Assembly: GCA_021371855.1 (NCBI GenBank)
Contig: JAJFVL010000035.1
Coordinates: 62,001 to 126,000 of the forward strand
DNA from: Bacteroidales bacterium
GTDB lineage: Bacteria; Bacteroidota; Bacteroidia; Bacteroidales; VadinHA17
Reading direction: 5' to 3'
Length of the DNA stretch: 64,000 nucleotides
Part shown: positions 58,991-64,000 of the stretch, piece by piece
Position numbering within the stretch: the stretch's first letter is position 1
How the letters are laid out: every line of letters begins with the position of its first letter
Program-made: the position numbers and the translations under genes
Notes under the pieces: generated by a model
Told to the model about the DNA's origin: nothing
Seen by the model: the letters and a program-made list of their open reading frames with translations, nothing else
The model's database searches: none

Positions 58991-60322
58991 TTACATACTT
59001 GGGTATTCATCCAAAGAAATTTTCACAGGAACAGGAAGTGAATAGCTAAAAAGATCATACTTAGGCCATTCTTCAATCTGTGATAAGACTTTGGTCATCA
59101 TTCTGTCAATATAAGAGTAAATAGAGGGACCATTCCAGGGACTAGTGTTAAACAATACCACCCATGATATGCCGTCAGATTGTCTTTTCATCATAGCCTC
59201 GGTGCCAGGTAACGAACCTGTTCTCCACCATGTGCCATCAAGATCAGTTGCTTTCCAGCCTACAGGTGCAAAACCATTGTTATTGTCAGTCATGAATTCA
59301 AGACTCTGATCACTTAGAATATCCGGTCGGGTATTGAACCCATCTACTGCAAGAATCAAACGTACCAGATCAGGAGCAGTAGCCAGCCATGCTCCCGCAC
59401 CGCCAAGTGTCCTGATATCACTACCCCCATAGCATGGTTTAACCATTTCACCTGTACCGTAGATAGAAGGCTTTAATGAAACATCGGGAGATTCATAATA
59501 AGTAACCTCAAACGGAGCTTTATCAGAAGGAAGGTTTCCTGCAATTGTCATATCATAAATACCAAGAGGTTCAAGAATTTTCATCCTGCAATAATCTTTA
59601 TACGGTATCCCTGATACTTTCTCAACTATTAAACCCAGAACACTGTATCCCAGGTTTGAGTACGCACGGCCTGATCCCGGAGTATAATGAAGCTTTTTAT
59701 TAAGGGCGAAACGAACAATTGTTTTAGTATCTACAGGCAGATCAACTCCCATGTCTTCAGCTACTACTGTTGGCATGAACATTTGATCTCCATACCGCTG
59801 AGTCCAACCCGACTCATGGCTTAAAAGGTGTGCAACTGTGATATCATATACTCTTTTATCTTTTGGATTACTGAAGTAGGGATCATTTAAAATTCCATCC
59901 TCGCCAAAAACTTTATCGTCAAGGGATAATTTACCATCTTCGTGAAGTTTCATTATAGCAATAGCTGTTACCAGTTTAGAAACACTTGCTATCCTGAAAA
60001 GATTATATGGTTGACTTTCAGTCATTGATGCCGTATCTGCATATCCAAAACCTTTCGCATAGACAAGTTTCCCGTCTTTTGAGATAGCTACCGAAGCTCC
60101 TTCAATCGACCATTTGTGCAAGAAAGAATTAATAGTAGTTTCAACTCCTTCAAACTCAACACCTGAAGAAATGCTGTTTGTTAGCCGCACATTATGCAAT
60201 TCAAGCTTATCTGTATTGGCTAAACTGTTTTCCCTTGCACCCGGATTCAAACTCACTGTTGATACCAACAGGGCGACTAATAATATTTTTTTTCCTCCAG
60301 CCAACAAATTGATATATTTCAA
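58991..60322 (-). CDS. Exported serine hydrolase, class C beta-lactamase fold
   Basis: The 443-residue protein has a signal region (KKILLVALLVSTVSLNPGA) and penicillin-binding-type motifs: SVSK (Ser114-Lys117, SxxK) in LFRIASVSKLVTAIAIMKLHEDG, and YSN in GRAYSNLGYSVLGLIVEKVSG. The late region has WWRTGSLPGTEAMM, an HxG/KTG-like motif as T-G-S. The class contains D-aminopeptidases, esterases and carboxypeptidases; the substrate is unknown. Confidence 0.88.
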   Translation of the reverse strand: MKYINLLAGGKKILLVALLVSTVSLNPGARENSLANTDKLELHNVRLTNSISSGVEFEGVETTINSFLHKWSIEGASVAISKDGKLVYAKGFGYADTASMTESQPYNLFRIASVSKLVTAIAIMKLHEDGKLSLDDKVFGEDGILNDPYFSNPKDKRVYDITVAHLLSHESGWTQRYGDQMFMPTVVAEDMGVDLPVDTKTIVRFALNKKLHYTPGSGRAYSNLGYSVLGLIVEKVSGIPYKDYCRMKILEPLGIYDMTIAGNLPSDKAPFEVTYYESPDVSLKPSIYGTGEMVKPCYGGSDIRTLGGAGAWLATAPDLVRLILAVDGFNTRPDILSDQSLEFMTDNNNGFAPVGWKATDLDGTWWRTGSLPGTEAMMKRQSDGISWVVLFNTSPWNGPSIYSYIDRMMTKVLSQIEEWPKYDLFSYSLPVPVKISLDEYPSM

Positions 60323-60455
60323 GAGACAAAAATAAAAAGTATTCTTTTACTTACACAAGTAAACTATAAATATTAAATTAACAGTGTTAAAATGCAATTT
60401 TAAAAATATTTTTATTCAATTTTATATTTACACAAAAAAAAAAGTATTAAAAAAT

Positions 60456-60463
60456 TAATTTTG
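60456..60463 (+). promoter_or_regulatory. Candidate -7 box very close to the ankyrin gene start
   Basis: TAATTTTG fits TAnnTTTG and lies only 5 bp before the ATG at 60469, so if real it would give a leaderless or almost leaderless transcript. It may equally be chance in this very AT-rich stretch. Confidence 0.3.
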
Positions 60464-60468
60464 CATTT

Positions 60469-61935
60469 ATGTCAGTGATCAGGTTATCATTTTTGTGGAT
60501 TTCTATTTTTGGCACAATATTGTACCATTCAGAAAAAATATGTGCTCAAAATCCGCTAACTGACAGCACAAAGAATGGGAATCAGATCATCGACATTTCA
60601 GATTATCTCCCGTCTGTTTACCCCGAAGCTCCGGATTACAATCTTATGATTGCAGCTTCAAAAGGTTATACAACCGAAATAGTTCGTCTTATCAAGGAAG
60701 GGGCTGATATAAATGCAGAGACAGAAGAAGGAGTAACTCCCCTCATTTATGCTGTAATCTATAACAGGCTCGAGGCAGTTCAAACACTGTTAAGTTATAA
60801 ACCTCTTCTGGATAAGACTACCTGGAATTATGAAACGGCTCTTCTGATCGCTGTTAAAAACAGGAACTTTAAGATTACTGAAGCTCTGATACGTGCAGGC
60901 GCTCAAATAGATTACCCTGATGGTTACGGGGCAACAGCTCTTCATTATGCCTCAATAAACGGATATCTGGACATTGTTGATCTTTTGCTGTATTATGATG
61001 CAAAAATCAATTCACAATCAGTAGAAGGTACCACTCCCCTTCTGGCATCAATACAATCCGGATATGCTGATGTGGCAGATTTGTTAATTCAGAATGGCGC
61101 AGATATTGAGAAAAAAGATAATAACGGCATTTCTCCATTCCTTATGGCCGCATATTACGGGGACACACTGATTTTAGATCTTTTATACATGAATGGCGCA
61201 AATATTTACGCTATGAATAATTCTTACTGCAATGCATTAACTCTCTCAATATTAGCTGGTCATAGTGAAGCTACTGAATTTCTGTTAAAAACAGGAGACA
61301 AATGGGCTTACTACGGAAAGGATGTTGTGGACCCTTATAGAATTGCAGCAAAATACCGGAGAAAAGAGATAGCCACCATCCTTAAAAACAATAATTTCCC
61401 TGGAAAATTAAAATTTGGGATCGACCAGGTTTCATTCTCAGTCTCATCAAGGTTTAGTATGAATGATATTTACACCGGAGTAAGTCTTTCATTTAAAGAG
61501 CCTTTTTTAAACGGAGGTTTTATTGCAGGATATGATACGAAATTATGGTATACCAGACTGCTAATGAGAAATTCCGAGAATTTGTTTTATCAGTATCTGG
61601 ATAAAGGATCAGTTGCCTATATTGGATTATTTAAAGATCTGACCTTTACCGACTACATAGACAAATTTAACTACTCCGTTTCAACTTCTCTTTTAGCCGG
61701 TTATTCTTTTGGCAACAAGCTTAAAGGTACACTTTATGCTCCGGAAAATAAGTATATGATCGTCCCTTCGATATCCTTTAAAATGACCAAAAATAATTTC
61801 TCTGTGTTTACCGGTATTGAATATATGAAAACTGCATATTATCATAACGGACCAATATGGTTCAGAATAGGATGTTCTGGTAATTATTTCTTCGATAATA
61901 TCAGGGCAAATGTTAAACCTGTAAAATGGCATTAA
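60469..61935 (+). CDS. Exported ankyrin-repeat protein with C-terminal beta-barrel-like domain
   Basis: The 488-residue protein starts with a signal peptide (LSFLWISIFGTILYHSEKICAQ). About eight ankyrin repeats fill residues 55-305; good examples are EGVTPLIYAVIYNRLEAVQTLL, YGATALHYASINGYLDIVDLLL and EGTTPLLASIQSGYADVADLLI. The last ~170 residues have no ankyrin features and show alternating amphipathic strands rich in aromatic residues (FLNGGFIAGYDTKLWYTRL, YMIVPSISFKMTKN, IWFRIGCSGNYFF), like an 8-strand outer-membrane barrel. The ankyrin part would then lie in the periplasm or at the surface. A lipoprotein gene overlaps its end by 10 bp. Confidence 0.8.
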   Translation: MSVIRLSFLWISIFGTILYHSEKICAQNPLTDSTKNGNQIIDISDYLPSVYPEAPDYNLMIAASKGYTTEIVRLIKEGADINAETEEGVTPLIYAVIYNRLEAVQTLLSYKPLLDKTTWNYETALLIAVKNRNFKITEALIRAGAQIDYPDGYGATALHYASINGYLDIVDLLLYYDAKINSQSVEGTTPLLASIQSGYADVADLLIQNGADIEKKDNNGISPFLMAAYYGDTLILDLLYMNGANIYAMNNSYCNALTLSILAGHSEATEFLLKTGDKWAYYGKDVVDPYRIAAKYRRKEIATILKNNNFPGKLKFGIDQVSFSVSSRFSMNDIYTGVSLSFKEPFLNGGFIAGYDTKLWYTRLLMRNSENLFYQYLDKGSVAYIGLFKDLTFTDYIDKFNYSVSTSLLAGYSFGNKLKGTLYAPENKYMIVPSISFKMTKNNFSVFTGIEYMKTAYYHNGPIWFRIGCSGNYFFDNIRANVKPVKWH

Positions 61936-62357
61936 AATTCATGAAGCTATTATTAAGAATACTATTTCTTCTGTTGTTAGTCATTTCTTTTTCCTGTGAA
62001 GAGCAGGGCATCGGTCTTAATTGCTCCGACTGTCTGGAAACTGAACCAGTCGAAGCTGAACTTGAAATTAAGCTCGACCGAAACAATTATGCCCAGACAG
62101 TGGTAAGAATTTATGAAGGAAACCTTGAAGACAGTGTTCTTATTGGCACATTTAATCAATCTTCAGCAAAATTATATCATGAGGTATCTATAAATAAAAA
62201 ATATACTGTAACGGCCACTTACCTCATATCCGATGTCACATACGTTGCTGTAGATTCTGCAACTCCAAGAGTTAAATATGTAAAAGACCAATGCGACGAT
62301 CCCTGTTATTTTGTGTATGATAAAATTCTTAACCTCCGGTTGAGATATACAAAGTAA
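61926..62357 (+). CDS. Small lipoprotein of unknown function, coupled to the ankyrin-barrel gene
   Basis: The 143-residue product begins with a hydrophobic signal LLLRILFLLLLVISFSC (lipobox SFSC). The mature part has a beta-rich domain (AELEIKLDRNNYAQTVVRIYEG, YHEVSINKKYTVTATYLIS) and two close cysteine pairs (NCSDC, CDDPC). The ATG at 61926 overlaps the ankyrin-barrel gene by 10 bp; an ATG at 61941 would avoid overlap. Either way it is the second gene of a two-gene unit and may work with the barrel at the envelope. No family recognised. Confidence 0.75.
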   Translation: MALKFMKLLLRILFLLLLVISFSCEEQGIGLNCSDCLETEPVEAELEIKLDRNNYAQTVVRIYEGNLEDSVLIGTFNQSSAKLYHEVSINKKYTVTATYLISDVTYVAVDSATPRVKYVKDQCDDPCYFVYDKILNLRLRYTK

Positions 62358-62409
62358 GGTTCAAGGTGCATAGTTTAAAGTTCTGGTTTCTGGCTATTTA
62401 AACTTTTTA

Positions 62410-63369
62410 TTATCCTGAATATTTGAAAAGCGGATTAGTACCAAGTGCTTTTCCCTTGATGGTTTTTATCTCATTTTTACTTAAAGGTTTCAGTTTGCCA
62501 GAAACACTCAGGGCTATCTTAAAAAGTTCATGTTCTCCGGGAGTGAGTGCAGCTGTAACCGGGTGCGATAATGTGAAGCGGAGACCCATTCTGATATCTT
62601 CAGGAGAGGTTAACGGCTCATACCAGCATTTTGGATATGCAGAACGTTCGGCACTTTCTTCCCATGGACATTTTGCCATAGATTTCAGTGCCAGGATTCC
62701 CATATTCTTTTTCATGGCACGGTCAAGAACCTGTGGTCCGAAATTCCCGGCATACCATGTTGCAAAATTTATCGGAAACAAAATTGTATCAAAATCAAAG
62801 CGGTCCATCATGGCCATGGCAGCTTCAACTGAATGGGCTGAAAAACCAATAAAACGGATCTTCCCTTCTTTCCGTGCTTCAAGAAAAGTTTCCATTGCTC
62901 CGCCCGGTCCGTGAATGATTTCCACCTCCTCAAGTCTGGTAACAGCATGAAACTGATAGAGATCGAAATGATCGGTGTGCAAATTTTCAAGTGATTGTTC
63001 AAGTTCTGCCCGTGCTTCACCACGGCTTCTTTTTGTTGTTTTACAGGCAAGAAAAATGTTCTTTCGGTACGGTTCCAGAGCCGGACCAAGCATAATCTCT
63101 GCGTTGCCGTATGAAGGAGCCACATCAAAATAGTTAATTCCCGAACTGATAGCAAGTCTGACAATATCTGAAGCTTCTCCCGTGGTTGCATCCTTAACAA
63201 GCATTCCTCCAAAGCCGATCATTGAAAGCATTTCTCCGGTACGGCCCAGTGATCGTTTTTCGATCTTTCCCGGAGACGAACTTCTTACCAGATTAGTAAT
63301 ATCTGCAGGAAACATTCCTATCATCGGCGGAATAACCGATACTGTTCTGATAAAATCACGCCTTTGCAT
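62410..63369 (-). CDS. Aldo/keto reductase with Tat-like N-terminus
   Basis: The 319-residue protein starts MQRRDFIRTVSVIPPMIGMF, a weak twin-arginine signal, then KRSLGRTGEMLSMIGFGGM, YFDVAPSYGNAEIMLG (Asp, Tyr), LACKTTKRS (Lys) and DLYQFHAVTRLEE (His): all four catalytic residues. Unlike the 5827-7026 product it has no ferredoxin tail. It is divergent from the FAD-dependent lipoprotein gene with 122 bp between; the two may share control. Confidence 0.88.
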   Translation of the reverse strand: MQRRDFIRTVSVIPPMIGMFPADITNLVRSSSPGKIEKRSLGRTGEMLSMIGFGGMLVKDATTGEASDIVRLAISSGINYFDVAPSYGNAEIMLGPALEPYRKNIFLACKTTKRSRGEARAELEQSLENLHTDHFDLYQFHAVTRLEEVEIIHGPGGAMETFLEARKEGKIRFIGFSAHSVEAAMAMMDRFDFDTILFPINFATWYAGNFGPQVLDRAMKKNMGILALKSMAKCPWEESAERSAYPKCWYEPLTSPEDIRMGLRFTLSHPVTAALTPGEHELFKIALSVSGKLKPLSKNEIKTIKGKALGTNPLFKYSG

Positions 63370-63491
63370 ATAAGTAATCTGTTAATTAAACATTTCATTA
63401 AAATGTATAAGTTAATCATTTGCCGGAATTTTTCAAAAATAAATACTTTTGTATCAAAAATTACTTTACTCTTTCAGTAAGATATTGACCC

Positions 63492-64000
63492 ATGATCAAA
63501 AGATATTATACCATTGTTTCAGCTTTCCTGGTGTTTCTTCTTTTAAGCGCCTGTGTTTCAAGAGATCTAAACAGAAAAACTGATGTTCTTATTATCGGAG
63601 GGACAACCAGCGGAATTTCTGCCGGACTGCAATCAGCCAGACTAAAAGTAAATACTCTTATTGTTGAAGAGACTCCATGGTTAGGTGGGATGTTAACTGC
63701 AGGAGGAGTCAGTGCCACAGATGGAAACCATTCTCTGAATTCAGGGATATGGAACGAATTCAGGAACAGACTCAGAACACACTATGGCGGAGAAGCCGCG
63801 CTTGCAACAGGATGGGTAAGCAACACCCAATTTGAACCTCATATCGGGGACAGTATTTTTAAATCGATGGCAGCAGAAGAGAAACAGCTTTCTGTTATAT
63901 ATGGTTACCACTTAACCGGAATAATTAAAGAGAGCAATAAAGTTACAGGCGCCGTCTTTGAAAATGAAAAGCATGATCGTCTTACCGTTCAGGCCGGTGT
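63492..64000 (+). CDS. FAD-dependent oxidoreductase, lipoprotein (N-terminal part, cut by window edge)
   Basis: From the ATG at 63492 the frame stays open to the window end. It begins with a lipoprotein signal (TIVSAFLVFLLLSACVS, lipobox LSAC), then a FAD-binding Rossmann motif TDVLIIGGTTSGISAGLQSARL (GxGxxG-like, here GGTTSG) and VEETPWLGGMLTAGGVSATDG, which matches the FAD_oxidored group of exported Bacteroidota/Planctomycetota proteins. The substrate is unknown. The C-terminal part is outside the window. Confidence 0.85.
   Translation, partial: MIKRYYTIVSAFLVFLLLSACVSRDLNRKTDVLIIGGTTSGISAGLQSARLKVNTLIVEETPWLGGMLTAGGVSATDGNHSLNSGIWNEFRNRLRTHYGGEAALATGWVSNTQFEPHIGDSIFKSMAAEEKQLSVIYGYHLTGIIKESNKVTGAVFENEKHDRLTVQAG

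Overview
The window is ordinary AT-rich chromosome of a member of the Bacteroidota, most likely a free-living or anaerobic Bacteroidales/Marinilabiliales-type bacterium. This rests on inference from gene content: a gingipain-like C25 protease with a type IX secretion C-terminal domain, a DUF4251 lipoprotein, a PorT-type barrel, a carboxypeptidase-regulatory-like protein, TAnnTTTG promoter boxes, and many lipoprotein or twin-arginine (Tat-like) exported enzymes. No rRNA, tRNA, CRISPR array, transposase or prophage was recognised. Genes are tightly packed on both strands, and many neighbours are convergent with touching or overlapping 3' ends.

Layout. 1-3119: threonine operon thrA (cut by the left edge)-thrC-thrH, where ThrH (phosphoserine:homoserine phosphotransferase) takes the place usually held by homoserine kinase. 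3227-7878: remnant of a thioredoxin-fold gene, a DoxX-Tat-aldo/keto-reductase-like fusion, a DUF6599-like protein, a ferredoxin-tailed aldo/keto reductase and a metallo-beta-lactamase-fold hydrolase. 8141-12524: C25 protease and an HD-domain protein. 12727-15942: two 3-keto-disaccharide hydrolase-like (DUF1080) proteins flanking a Gfo/Idh/MocA oxidoreductase, probably a 3-keto-glycoside catabolic unit. 16173-22339: AmrS-type radical SAM enzyme, class IV aminotransferase, exonuclease-GIY-YIG fusion, phosphate transporter with its DUF47 partner. 22406-25204: ECF-type nickel/cobalt importer (cbiM-N-Q-O-like) with a 7-bp dyad spaced by 16 bp in its leader. 25553-34292: GH38 mannosidase, M49 peptidase, AlkD-like protein, M20 amidohydrolase, gamma-glutamyltransferase.

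34376-41646 holds the most notable system: a six-gene operon for a complex-I/group-4-hydrogenase-like membrane complex. Its membrane arm looks intact. The large subunit lacks the Ni-binding cysteines, and the small subunit has lost three of four ligands of the proximal [4Fe-4S] cluster, keeping one ferredoxin-type cluster. It cannot be a conventional hydrogenase and belongs with the 'Ehr' (energy-converting hydrogenase-related) complexes or a further-derived version of them.

41824-52033: glycosyltransferase, MurB, MltG, half-size TSUP transporter, barrel protein, TlpA-like protein, M28 peptidase, DUF4251 lipoprotein, zinc-ribbon protein, tailless SSB and a MurQ/GCKR-like SIS protein. 52358-64000: outer-membrane barrel, IorAB 2-oxoacid oxidoreductase, nitroreductase, TonB-like protein, SRAP, class C beta-lactamase-fold hydrolase, an exported ankyrin-repeat/beta-barrel protein with an overlapping lipoprotein gene, a second Tat aldo/keto reductase and an FAD-dependent lipoprotein cut by the right edge.

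A second theme is non-coding. Degenerate 7-8 bp tandem repeats with shared wording fill the space after genes at 31121, 34293 and 58170, with a heptamer array at 43040. Two copies of a palindrome of the form GGCACGGATT...AATCCGCGCC lie at 28158 and 52099.
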